Source: Ligula intestinalis
Lineage: Eukaryota > Platyhelminthes > Cestoda > Diphyllobothriidea > Diphyllobothriidae
DNA: 64,000 nucleotides
Direction of reading: 5' to 3'
NCBI GenBank assembly: GCA_036362985.1
Contig: JAYGXS010000003.1
Span: forward strand, 47,292,474 to 47,356,473
Shown here: positions 12,277 to 22,504 of the stretch, piece by piece
Position numbering within the stretch: position 1 is the stretch's first letter
Layout of the letters: the number at the start of each line of letters is the position of its first letter
The notes under the pieces: generated by a model
Seen by the model: the letters and a program-made list of their open reading frames with translations, nothing else
Databases searched by the model: none
Told to the model about the DNA's origin: nothing
Made by a program: the position numbers and the translations under genes

Positions 12277-12440
12277 GGTGCTCGACATGCCTTCTTCTTC
12301 GTCCATGCAAATACTTGGATCGTGAACCTTCTCATTCATTCTCTGTAAAGCTCTCTTTGTATCCGTCAAGTTTTTTTGTACGGTAGCGCCTTTGTGGCAC
12401 CAGGTACTCGGTGTCTTCTTCTCGAGATCAAAGGCCAAGG
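12277..12440 (-). pseudogene. PLE N-terminal region fragment
   Basis: On the minus strand the frame reads NLTDTKRALQRMNEKVHDPSI. It resembles the conserved block before the RT domain of Penelope proteins (NLT..ERxAL..M....I.V.P.). A shorter version lies at about 30.1 kb. The fragment abuts the inverted repeat of the neighbouring PLE and has no RT core. Confidence 0.4.
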
Positions 12441-12508
12441 TGACACGACAGGAAATTATACTCTTTTATCACGAATAGAAGTGAATAGGCGTGCCCTAAG
12501 TTTCGTTG

Positions 12509-12657
12509 TAAAGAAGAAGAGGACGCGATCTCCGGAACGGCAATTTTATTCTTCTGAGCTTTCGGCTCCATACGAGATGCCATCGTCGAGCGGTGTGGAG
12601 TCGAAAGCTCAGAAGAATAAAATTGCCGTTCCAGAGATCGCGCCCTCTTCATCTTTA
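12509..12657. repeat. Long near-perfect palindrome (about 60-bp arms)
   Basis: The left arm 12509-12570 and right arm 12596-12657 are reverse complements with about five mismatches, separated by 25 bases. Both arms include GGAACGGCAATTTTATTC followed by TTCTGAGCTTTCG. That last word is the terminus of the PLE pseudo-LTRs at 11.38, 12.25 and 25.0 kb. This looks like two PLE ends joined tail to tail. In RNA it would form a long hairpin. Confidence 0.7.
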
Positions 12658-12769
12658 TGCTATTGTATGTCCTGTAGCCCAAGGTTAGAAGAGGCATCAC
12701 TCCAGCGAAGTCGTGGGGACCGAACAAGTGGAGCGAAACAGATAACTCAGCGATAATGCATGGGAAAAC

Positions 12770-13620
12770 TCTCCAGACAATGCGGACGAACGGTGTTTAG
12801 TTCGCATTCCACCATAACATTCTACTCGACATTCGGAACGAAGTCTCTCGCCTGCAACCACCACTGATGCGTTGATAACACCTTCATCGTTCAAAAACTT
12901 TGAAAGAAGCATCACGAAAGGTTGATCAGTGGTTTCAAAACGTTCCCTGATTTAATCATCCTAGTCGTCAGTACCATAGATGTGAACGGATTTGAGGTGC
13001 AATGTGATCCTCAGGCATCCAACTGCGCGTACTCGACATTGTATGGACCGTGAAAACTTGCAGTAGGACATGCACGTTAACCAGGAGTTTTGCTAATAGC
13101 TTCCAAACGAAGTCTCAGTTTCCTGGCTACAAGGCTAAATCTCAACAGAATATTTTTAAAATATGACGCTGGCAGTAGCTTTTTAAAGTTTCCGCTTATT
13201 TGAGCACTCATGAAGAGTTTCCAGAATAAGCTTCATTAACTATTTTTCAGCCAATATTTAGGCCTTCAATAGTAGCCTATAAGCACATAAGGACCGGTAT
13301 TTGACCTTTACAGCTTATAATGTGCAAGCTCTAGGGCGGGCATGAGCGCGTGCCAACTGGCGGTAAGTTATATGGAACCTGTCATTGTCACGCCGCCACC
13401 ACCACCCCTTCTCATCTCAGAAGGTCACCAGGCTTTCTTCAACCTACAGTCTGCCGTCTGCAAACGCCATGACGTGAGAACCGGTATTTTCAGTGGTGCT
13501 TTTAATAGCGAGATCCTATCTGCCTTAATCCCTCGAATTTCGAAAACCTAGCTTGCCTCGGAACACATGTCTGGACTTTTCTCGAAAATGCTACAAGTAG
13601 GTAACTAACCACTTTCATAT
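12770..13620. other. No gene recognised
   Basis: Short ORFs only. This stretch lies 3' of the last exon of the putative LRR gene and may contain its 3' UTR on the minus strand, but no polyadenylation signal could be assigned with confidence. Confidence 0.4.
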
Positions 13621-13870
13621 TCAACATAGAGGCCCATTGTCTAGTTCAGTGCACCTTTGTCTAGCGGTCTTCTGAAAATTCTTCCATGCAAAACCGACGA
13701 TTATAACTGTAACGGAAAGTAATATCGTCTTTTTTACAATGCCACTCCCCAAACTGTTTGTCTGATCTGGAATGTCATGAGTATTGTTGCGCCTACTCAT
13801 AATGAACGTTCGATTGCTCATTCTAGTTCTGATAATGTTGCATAAATGTAATTGCCCCCTTTTTAAACTT
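13621..13870 (-). CDS. Putative LRR transmembrane protein, exon 2 (C terminus)
   Basis: Exon 2 would follow an acceptor (TGTGTTCAG, AG at 13871-13872) whose phase fits the donor of exon 1 exactly: AG plus A completes an Arg codon. It encodes 82 further residues ending at TGA (13621-13623). It starts SLKRGQLHLC, which could supply a late Cys of the LRR C-terminal cap. It then has a possible N-glycosylation site (NRT), a hydrophobic stretch (ILLSVTVIIVGFAW) flanked by Lys residues, and a short basic tail. The membrane segment is somewhat short. The link between the exons is inferred from phase and content over a 4.2-kb intron and has no transcript support. Confidence 0.42.
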
Positions 13871-16800
13871 CTGAACACATCAACCAAGTAGTGTTAATAT
13901 AACTGACAGCATGTTTTTTCTTTACACTAAAATTCAAAGTGGCCGAGGAAGTTTATGACCCAAGAAAAACGAAATCAACCGATTAGATGCAGTGTTTGTC
14001 AGCCAGTTTTGTTCTTCTAGTTATACACTAAAGACCTTTCCAACATTTGGAGAAAGGAACTGCCTTCTTAACTGATTGACCCCACTGACTGATTTTTATC
14101 AAAGAATCACAGCTGTCACATTTAAATCTTATTAATCCGTGAGTCAACTTTTTACAAAAAATAAGGCAAAGAAACGAACATGCTCATCTTTTTTATCCTA
14201 GTTCTGAGCAAAAAGGGGTTATATCAGTCCGACTATCAAGCATATAGAATAAAGATCATATATGTCGCTACTGCCAGCCTTCTTAGAGCTGGTTATGGAT
14301 GTGAGTTTGAGTCAAACAGCTTATTTGGATTCAGACCGAAGGGAAGAATTTGCTGTACAGTTGACTGTGGCTGCAGTTACCAAATATTTGTTTTTTAGGA
14401 AGTAACCTACAGGAAGTGGGGAATCTTGAACGATCAGTAGCATAGCATCAGGTTCCAGAAACATTTCAAAACGCAAAATTAAAAGAAATTAAGTGTAATG
14501 GCGATTTTTAGCGTTGAGAGCACAAGTACACGGAAGTAAATCATTTTGTTCTGATCACTGCTGCCTCTACCTGTTGACCTCAGACGCCTCTCGGTAAGGA
14601 AGCAAAGAAACTCTCGTGACCTGAAGAGGCCTTAGTGCTAAAGTACATGCTAACCCCCAAGAAACGGAACCTTAGACATCAAATCTTCAGACGCGCAGCG
14701 TACCTTGATTCAATCGATGAATTTGTGCTCACACTGGCGGTACGAATGCACTTAGCTCCAAGGGCCGGTGACGGGAGTCGTTACTGGTTTGTCTTACGGA
14801 TACCAAAAAACGTAAGCAGCTGCCGGGCTTTTTACCTCGGTATTGAATCATATGTTTAACTACACAATATCTGGAATTTGTAGAAAAACTATCTGCCCAC
14901 TTGAAAGCGACCTACTTCGATCATGAAAACGCATAGCTTAATCTCACCATGATTACAAACGGTTAATCGGACTCCTGTTTGAGATGGACTCTTCGGTTCA
15001 ATGCCCGCAAGCAGACCGATGTGTTGCCGTGACTGACCTTGCTTGACAGGACCCAGATACCATTTGCTTGAGCCCAGACTGGGGCCCCAGCTTGCACATT
15101 GCACAGAGAACTAGGTGGTCTACGGTCTGCTGGAGGTCGCCAGCCCCCCAGGTCACGTTAATCGATCGGTCTCGTCGTGCAAGTGCTGAGGGCGAAAGAG
15201 CAGGACGGGCCGTTGGGGGGGGGGGGGGGGCGGGCCAGGCAGTTGCAGCCGCTTTGGCGCCAGATGAACATGTGGGCTTGACCGGCTCGTTTCAGACTAA
15301 GGTGGATCGTCTGGTCGTGCAGTTCACGTCACTAACTCGCACTTACACGAGACAGCGGCACGCCAGGTGTAATGCTGTAGTTGCAGCACTTGTCGAGACA
15401 AACCAAACTAGGAGTTAATAGCCTAACAATATTCACTTTCAGCTGGTTCCAAGACGGAAACAAAAGAATGGTAGGGTCCAGATAGCGGAAAAGTAGCGAA
15501 GCACTGCTTATTCATTGTAACTCTACGAGCAGTGTGTGTGTGTCAGTCAACCAATTAAAAATAGAAACCAGAGGATTTACCTAAATGGTTGAATTTCCTG
15601 AAATTCAAGGTGGCAGTGGTTGATTTTCTCATGATGCAAAATACGGCGAAGCGTAGATTGTTGCTTCTGCAGACGCCGAACAGTGTAGATGAACAATTTT
15701 GTCCGAATTTCTCAAGAATTTTAGTACAACTAGCATTTATAATGCGGGGAATAAAGGGCTGGTTTTCGAGCCATTGTCGGTTAGAAATATTTGACAGCGT
15801 GAAGTTGGAAAAACCGTGCCTAGAAATGCTAAGTGGCGGCGGTTGCCTAATAACACAGGTCTTGGTGGTTCAAGTGATCTTGAATTGGAGACTTCTGCGT
15901 TCTATGCTGTGCTAACAAGAACGCGTGGAAATTTTCCGACCTACGTAATAGCTCCCTAATAGTTTGGGATTCAGTAATGTTGTGGGGATTTTTAATTTTA
16001 TCCTGCTGTTTTTGGACAATAATGCGAAGCTATCTCAGATGGATCATTCCAGAAACATAAACCTGAAATGTCTTCCCATGGTACCATTTCTGAGCATGCC
16101 CGATGGACGTGGGAATCACAGGAATGCCAAAAGCTTCATCTTAGAAATTGAGAAATGACCTACATGAAGTTAAAGAAGTCTGTTGGCACCCTCCTTAACG
16201 GCGAACAACTGTAACGAAGTTGCTATTCTGCAAGCAATACATTTTCTTTGGATTCTTTTAATTATTCGAGAACTGCCAGTGAAAATTTCAGAAGATAAAA
16301 AAGCGAACATACGTTCCTGCTCGATAAATTCTCATCAGGCCTATACATTTATATCGTAATTCAGTAAATAACCATGCGAGTTGGTAGAAAAAAAATAGTG
16401 GGGTTTTCAGGAGAGGTGGGGGGGGTAATCGGGATCAAAAAAACTGATCAGCGTTAAGGGGGACTGGTAGCCGAGAGGGGTGATAGCTGTGGGCTGTTGG
16501 ATTAGCGACATTCGAATTGCAGACCTTAAGAGAATTTATCGCCAATTTATCTTCTTTTTTCTAGCGAATGTTGACTAAACGTAAACAATGTATCAGTTTA
16601 TAACGGCTTAAACCACTGTAATTTGCGGAATCGTACCTTTGATTGCCAGAAACAAACTGCAATGAGGATAAAATGGCTTCGGAAATATGGCACGTCAAAA
16701 AATGAACGGTAAAGAAGCGTCGCATAAGGCTAACAGTCTTTCATACGAAGATGTGCATGACACTTCGAGAACGGGAGCAGTGCGTAATTTGTAGAGATCC

Positions 16801-18098
16801 GTCAGACCTTACAAACAGGTTAGGATGGAGCAGTTGATTGGCAAGAACGTCAGACACTGTTATTTTGTGCGGTACGACAACGAAATTAGTCATTTTTATA
16901 TGAAATCGCATGCATGTGAGAGCGTGTTTAATTGTGACACAAAATGTGCACGTCAAGATACTTGACATTTTTCTTAAAAGTACCATTTGGTATGCTCTTC
17001 TGTCTTCCTGCCGCAAGCACGCTCAAAAGTACTGCAGCAGGCTGTAACTCCTAACGCTGGTTTATATTCTTTTGCCAAAACACGACAACTTTTTGCATAC
17101 GATCTACGCCTTTTACTTAGCAGCCGTATTATCTGGTTCTAGTAATTTTTCCTCCAACAGAAATGGTACCACTCATGGTTTATTTGTTCACCATAAGTTA
17201 TTACATTTTAACTAAGGGAAAACTACTTCTCAACGGTTCATAGGATTTGATCACAATGTTAGTCATCACGGTTAACCGAGTTAATTGCCGCATGAGTAAT
17301 GCTTAGAGTATATTCAGATTGGTTGCAAGGTTCTTAATTTATTTATCTGTGATAGTGAACTTATAAGTCGCTGAGTTTCCTCCTTGACCCGCCTGATGGT
17401 GAAATTTACTTCAAAATCACCAAAACTACTGCTGTAACATTCGATGGAGTGAAAATAAAAACGTATGAAAAGGGGTCTGCCACCTGGATCCCTTTGTAGT
17501 TCGCATCAAGGGAGGAGCGGTTAAGAAATGATTTGCACTGATAGGAGGGGGCCTGAGTGAATTTTAAGGCTGCTTCGCTTCCGTTTATCTAACTGGATAT
17601 TCTTTTAAATGACCCATTGGTTTTATTTAAAATAAACATATTTGCCCAGACTCGACCTCTCTTATCGGCTATTAACCAGTGCAAATTCCACAATTCTGAT
17701 CTGCATGTTGCAAATAATATCGCAGTCAGCCCTGTGTGCACGAAAGTCGCTGACGTCCAATCGTCTGTTCCTAAAGCTCATTAATGTCATGCTTCCAATA
17801 CTCATAGAAAAAACTCGGGTGCATTCCAGTTCAAACAATGATAGCCTCCGCAGAACCTTTTTGCCTTTTGAGCTATGAACGTTTTTTGCTTAGACCAAAG
17901 AAACTTTTCAGCTGATTAACCATCTACGATAATTCAAAGGTCGTCAAACTAGATTTAAACTTTGTCAGGCCTATTATAGATGACTTTTGGAAGCCGCCTC
18001 TTTCCGAGATGAGCTATTGGAAAATCTCGTAATGTCGCTGGCCTCCGAACACACTAAGCAAATATAAAATAGTTCTGGGAGAAGATCAAGAGACTTAC
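13871..18098 (-). other. Probable intron of the LRR gene
   Basis: If the two exons belong together, this is a 4228-bp intron with GT at 18097-18098 and AG at 13871-13872. It contains a G16 homopolymer (15215-15230) in a GC-rich patch, a short (TG)n at about 15530-15541, and no recognisable domain. A 116-codon plus-strand ORF at 15068 spans the G-run and is probably chance. Confidence 0.4.
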
Positions 18099-18787
18099 CT
18101 TGTGAATAGGGCCGGATCTTGTTCTGCGAGCACCAGAGCGCTGCAATCGCAATCCACTACCATGCTACTGATTCGAAGACCCCTCGTCCTGTCTTCGTTA
18201 GCCCACTGTATAAGTGAACTCCATGGCAGGGTAGAGAGATTTGAGTTGACCACTTCCAAAACTCGAAGCATGGGCAAGGAGGTAAGAAACCCTTCTGGCA
18301 TCGGGGAGGCGTTTGCGTTGAGCAGTTCTAATTCTGTAAGAGCACTCAAGTTGCCTACGGCGTTGAGGTCAACGTCTACTTTTCCGACTACTTTCAGTTC
18401 ATTGAGAGAACTCGATAGACCAGTGAGAGTTTTTGCATCAAGAGCTGCACTACCTGTCACGCCCTGAAAAGTCAGCTTCCTTAGTCGATTTGGTCCACTT
18501 AGTCTGCTGAAAAAGCCATCTTCGATACGAGCTATCTTGGAAGAACGAATCTCGATCTGCTCAATGGCCCTTTCTGGAAAATCCCCTTCAGGACTCGACA
18601 ACCACGCGTCATCCGGCAGCCGGTGAATGATTACCTTATGAATGCCTTCTTTCAATTCATCGGGTTGAGGCAGCTGTCCTTGACACATGAGTATTTGCCT
18701 AAAGCTTGAGCATTGTCCATACACGCAGCAGAAAAGAGAGAACAAACTGCAGAACAATCGAAACTGCTGACCGACTCCAAAATCCAT
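18099..18787 (-). CDS. Secreted/transmembrane leucine-rich-repeat protein, exon 1
   Basis: The ATG at 18785-18787 is preferred to the TTG six bases upstream and has G at -3 and +4. The first 24 residues form a signal peptide (hydrophobic LFCSLFSLFCCVYG). Paired Cys (C26, C35) follow as a partial N-terminal cap. About five degenerate leucine-rich repeats follow (for example LTELELLNANASPMPEGFL and LRVLEVVNSNLSTLP), then DCDCSALVL, the start of an LRR C-terminal cap. The frame meets a consensus donor (ACAAG|GTAAGT, GT at 18097-18098) in phase 2. LRR ectodomains of this type mediate extracellular binding; the specific family is not recognised. Antisense ORFs here are shadows. Confidence 0.7.
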
Positions 18788-18959
18788 CCCCAAAAGTTCG
18801 ATGCCTCGAAGTGAATCTCACAGAAACAAAAATCCACAATTGCAAACACCAGAATGTGTTGACCTGGCCTGCTGCAGCTAATTTCAAAAAGTAAAGGTTA
18901 GCTAATGAAAGACCTACGAGCTGAGCACTGGTAGCAGTGTTGTAACACAAATGCAAGAA

Positions 18960-19200
18960 ATTTGATTGAGTCATCACGTACCAACCAATCCGTCAAAGCG
19001 GTGAACGTCTTTCAACTCCGATTGGCTGAGAGCCAATGAGGCCTGTGGGGTGAAATGCGCGCGAATGATGAGGCGGCAGCTACTAACTGCTCGTTGGCGA
19101 GAGCGCATTTCAGTGCGCGCATGCATTGCCCGCACACGTGTGCCAGTTAACCGGTACATCGCAGCTTGGCCCACACTGGATTACCGCATAATTTAGTAGT
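18960..19200 (-). promoter_or_regulatory. Candidate promoter of the LRR gene
   Basis: About 180-400 bp upstream of the LRR ATG lies a locally CpG-rich stretch (GCGCGCGAATG, GTGCGCGCATGC). It has an ACCAATC word at 18984-18990 and a perfect palindrome ATTGGCTGAGAGCCAAT at 19021-19037, giving CCAAT boxes on both strands. NF-Y binds such boxes in many animal promoters. No TATA box was identified and the transcription start is unknown. Confidence 0.33.
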
Positions 19201-20340
19201 GCCGAAAATTTTGCACATGCGCAAATCGCGCAAACAACGAAATTCACACAAGCAGGTTACGAAAAATAGGAGTTTTTTTACAGAAAATACTTACCTGAGC
19301 AGGCGAGGGACACCGAAATGTGTTTATGTCCAACCGTTTTTTCTGGCGCCATCTCATAAGAGCCCTGCAGTTCGGCTTCAGCACAAAACTTAACGCACCT
19401 TTTCTGCCTTCTCATTAAATCCAGTCGATAAAAATTCCCTCTCACCGAGAGAAATGGGACAAATGGCCAATCAAACTAAATATGACAAGACACTTCTAAG
19501 GAGAACATACATAAGCAGGAGGAATATGTTTTTTTGAGATGATAGCGCCACGCTAATTTATCAAGGAAAACTGATTGCCTCGGCAAGGGTAGTTTTCAAA
19601 AGAGGACGACTCCAAAAGCAGTAATATATCTAACAGCGTATAGAGGTAAACGTTTGCACTAACGTATAACTACAAGATAATCCTTTCAATGTAACGTAAG
19701 GTGCGAATGTATAGCGACAGCCTTTGCGACAGATAGTGTATTCATCGCGCACCGTGAGAACCAACACTGTCGGTGTTGACGATGGCAACTGTGTGTTTCA
19801 CAGCAGGCGGGAAGGAAGTACCATGCTTTGCGCGTGAATTAGTTGACTTGCACTGCGTCTACCACCTTATCTCCTCCTCATCCCTTGGGTCCAGGCTGAT
19901 TACTAAATCACCAAGACCGGAGGCGGGCGAGAGCGCATGAAAAAAGCCCTTTTGGAGTCTGACTCTCAGTTCGTTACACCACACAGGAGGTATAGGCTGA
20001 ACGCACGGTCTGATTCATCCCGTCAGTTGGCTACCTCACAAACCAATGCTTTTATCGCGCCATGATAGCTCCATGCGCATCAGAGTATGCAAAGAAATCT
20101 ACGACCGCTAAGCTGTTGATTTCACTTTTTATTCCCATTCACACACCCAGTGGACAGGGCGCCGAAGATCTTGCCTCCTTCTCCGTGTATGTCGCTGCTT
20201 ACAAGCACTTGTTGCCCGGTATTGGGTTTTACCATGCCTGTTGTAGAGGCTAATGAGGAGAGGCGTGGTATTGTGGTATGGCTAGCGGTGTTTTGCCGCA
20301 AATTTTTGTGGAGGCGTGTGCGGCTAGAAGCCAATGCGGA
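19201..20340. other. No gene recognised
   Basis: Short ORFs only; no domain, TIR or tRNA-like head was seen. Confidence 0.45.
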
Positions 20341-20344
20341 GTCC

Positions 20345-20485
20345 TAATTGGGACAGTGGGAGCGGGTGTGGCGACTATATGTCGGAGTCCCAGGCACTGA
20401 TTCACCAGTCTCTATATGATGGATTCGCACATGACCAACAAGGCCGATGCATGATGCGTATGTGCGGTGGCAGTGATGGCAAGAT
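20345..20485 (-). pseudogene. RTE-type C2H2 tail fragment, copy 2
   Basis: On the minus strand the frame reads CHHCHRTYASCIGLVGHVRI followed by a His and TETGE-like linker residues, a C2H2-like finger with the GLVGH core. The same core type occurs, more decayed, in the tail at 20935-21690. Such fingers sit at the 3' end of some flatworm RTE-type ORFs. No RT sequence accompanies this piece. Confidence 0.45.
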
Positions 20486-20536
20486 AGATCTGGAGATACT
20501 GAGCGAACAGTAGCGGTACTGAGGAAGAAAATGCGA

Positions 20537-20612
20537 TCACTGGAACAAGCGTTTTATTTGTCTGACGTTTTGGATTCCGTCAGGAATCCTTAATCATAGA
20601 TGATGATAATGT
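20537..20612 (-). ncRNA. Hammerhead-ribozyme-like motif, degraded
   Basis: Minus-strand reading gives a damaged CUGAUGA box (TATGATTA), then a perfect stem GGATTCC-TGAC-GGAATCC, then AAAACGTC in place of GAAACGUC. A stem III-like part follows, ending in GTTCCAGTGATC. PLE terminal repeats are known to carry hammerhead motifs of this layout. Core mutations make self-cleavage unlikely in this copy. Confidence 0.4.
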
Positions 20613-20674
20613 AGGCATGGTCATGCGCAGATGAGGTAGTAGTGAGTAGTGGTACTGTTGTTGAGAAGTAGAAG

Positions 20675-20750
20675 ACGACTCGATCGCTGGGACAATAGGT
20701 TTATTTACCTGACGTTTCGAAATCCATCGCAGATTCATCATTAGAGGCTA
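20675..20750 (-). ncRNA. Hammerhead-ribozyme-like motif
   Basis: On the minus strand the order is CTAATGATGA (CUGAUGA-like), GAATCTGCGATGGATTTC (stem II-like), CGAAACGTC (intact GAAAC box), AGGTAAATAAACCT (stem III-like hairpin), then GTCCCAGCGATCGAG after the candidate cleavage site GUC. The adjacent motif at 20.55 kb and the plus-strand motif at 47.3 kb share the layout. It is probably part of a PLE pseudo-LTR. Activity is untested. Confidence 0.45.
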
Positions 20751-20934
20751 CGCAAATACCGCCAGATAATTGACCAAGAAAAGACCAAATGCTGTGAGTT
20801 AATGGGCGAAGACAGCGTAAAACCGTTTTAGCAGACAGTGCTTGAACGAGCCCCTGACAAACAAGCAATTCATGAAGCGACACTGGAGAAGAAATTCTGC
20901 AGATTTCAGAATCCAACGTCATCTAGAAACGACA

Positions 20935-21690
20935 TATTGTTAATGTTGTTGTTGTTGCTGGTGTGATGGTGGTCAAATCTACAGGAGGGCTGATGATGGG
21001 ATTGTTAATCAGTGTGCAGGATGTGATAGATGTGTCAATATCTCGGTGAATTCCATTGTCTTAGGTACGTATAGGACCGAGTAAGCATATGCGTTGAGTG
21101 AATGTGCGAGAGCTGTGGAGACAGCGGTCTGTGTTGTTTATTGATGCTCTAGGGACTAGTTTGTCAGGCTTTGTGTGACAGCTTCCCAATTGAATAAGCT
21201 GGCCGATGCGTGATGTGAATGTGCGATTAGGATCAAGCCCCCATTGCTTGTGGAAAGGGTGGGGATGGTGTAGGTAGCAGTTGGTCGGTCATCGGAGGGG
21301 GTCTCAGAGGTGGTTGGAGTGAGGAGAGTGGTGTCGGTAGTGGTCGCTGCTGTGATCGACGCGGGGATTGCGGCTGGGAGAATGCTACCGGTGATTGAGG
21401 ACGGCGCGGCATCGGAAATTCGACCACTGGTGCGGGGGCGGTCGCCATCGTGGGGCTGAAATCAGGGCGACTGTATGAGTGTTTGTCGATGCATAACATC
21501 GACGTGTTCGGGCATTGTTGCATTGTGTTAGAAGATTTTCGACGATATCGATTCGCGCGCGGAAGGTGCGTTGGCAGCCTGGACATGTTGGGAGGCCTTA
21601 GGCTTTGGCAGCGTGGATACGACGAGCTCGTGACCTCCGGGCCGCCTTTGACTTTGGCAGCGTAATAATTCTACGCCCCATCGCACAGTC
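20935..21690 (-). pseudogene. RTE-type retrotransposon 3' end with C2H2-like fingers
   Basis: Minus-strand frames show CPGCQRTFRARI near 21.57 kb, a Pro/Ser/Thr-rich linker (PTPLSSLQPPLRPPP), then RTFTSRIG near 21.21 kb and RTFTQRICLLG near 21.10 kb. This is a run of three decayed finger units separated by low-complexity linker, as in C-terminal extensions of some flatworm RTE proteins. Zinc ligands are missing in all but part of the first unit. Stops and frame changes make it a pseudogene. The upstream RT is replaced by PLE sequence. Confidence 0.5.
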
Positions 21691-22110
21691 AACTTGTGTC
21701 CATGTATGCGTAATGAAAAGGACAGTTTAGGCATGGGATGCAATGCACTATGTCATATTGCTCCTTGGGATTATGCCAGTTTTTGATTTTTATCTTCCTG
21801 CTTTGAATGGTAGCTTTAGGCTGGTGTGCAAGCCCAACACCCAGTTCCGCAACATTGCACTCAGTCGCTTCTGAGGCGTCCCTGATATATAGCGGCACGT
21901 GCCATATCCTTGGTGGTGTTCCTCTTTGGGACCATTGAAGCCGAAAGCGTCGGTTTTGACTTAAGAACGGTTTTCATTTTGTAAACATTGGTGGCTGAGA
22001 TTACGGGTCTCACGTACTTTTTCCTCTAGCCTGCTGCAAGGAGTCTGAATCCGATTCATTTCAGTCGAGGTTTTTTAAGGGAAAGATATGTGAACATCTT
22101 TGAGCTGCCT
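21691..22110 (-). pseudogene. PLE fragment: end of RT region to start of GIY-YIG domain
   Basis: Minus-strand frames read NRIQTPCSRLEEKVRE, then VAELGVGLAHQPKATIQS, then a Cys-rich IPCLNCPFHY. The same three blocks occur in the same order in the better preserved minus-strand PLE at 25.3-26.5 kb. The fragment passes into RTE-type sequence near 21.69 kb, so two decayed elements are joined here. Confidence 0.5.
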
Positions 22111-22504
22111 ATTGGTAACAACGGGGATAAAATGCATCGACAAGAAAAATTCAGCAAAAAAGGCAGTTTACGTAATTGCAGGCGAAATGCGAGCATTTGT
22201 CGGTTAGCCGCAAAGTGTACACATACACGCCTACTCTTTAACAAAGAGTAGTAAAACTTCATCTAATTCATTTGATCGCATAGGCTAGTGTGGTTGAAGA
22301 GCTCCTTTGAAAGCCAGTTAATGGTTGCTGTGAGGATTTCCGTTGAGGTCTTGGCCCTCCTGCAAAAAGTCCTGTCAATTTCCTTCCCAACACCTGCGAA
22401 GTTTTTGAAGGGTCGATCTTATCCCTTCACCTTCTCTCCCTCCACACTGACGATCTAAGATAGCCAAATGACCTTCCGAAAATTCGCAAACAGGGGTTGC
22501 TCTT

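Noticed and set aside
12376..12756. 126-codon + ORF and 99-codon - ORF with shared peptide
   Set aside because: The shared peptide results from the palindrome of PLE ends; no domain is present.
15068..15418. GC-rich 116-codon ORF
   Set aside because: It spans a G16 homopolymer encoding a Gly run and shows no domain or splice support.
18102..18467. 121-codon plus-strand ORF
   Set aside because: It lies antisense to the LRR exon, which has a signal peptide, repeats and a splice donor; the plus frame has none.
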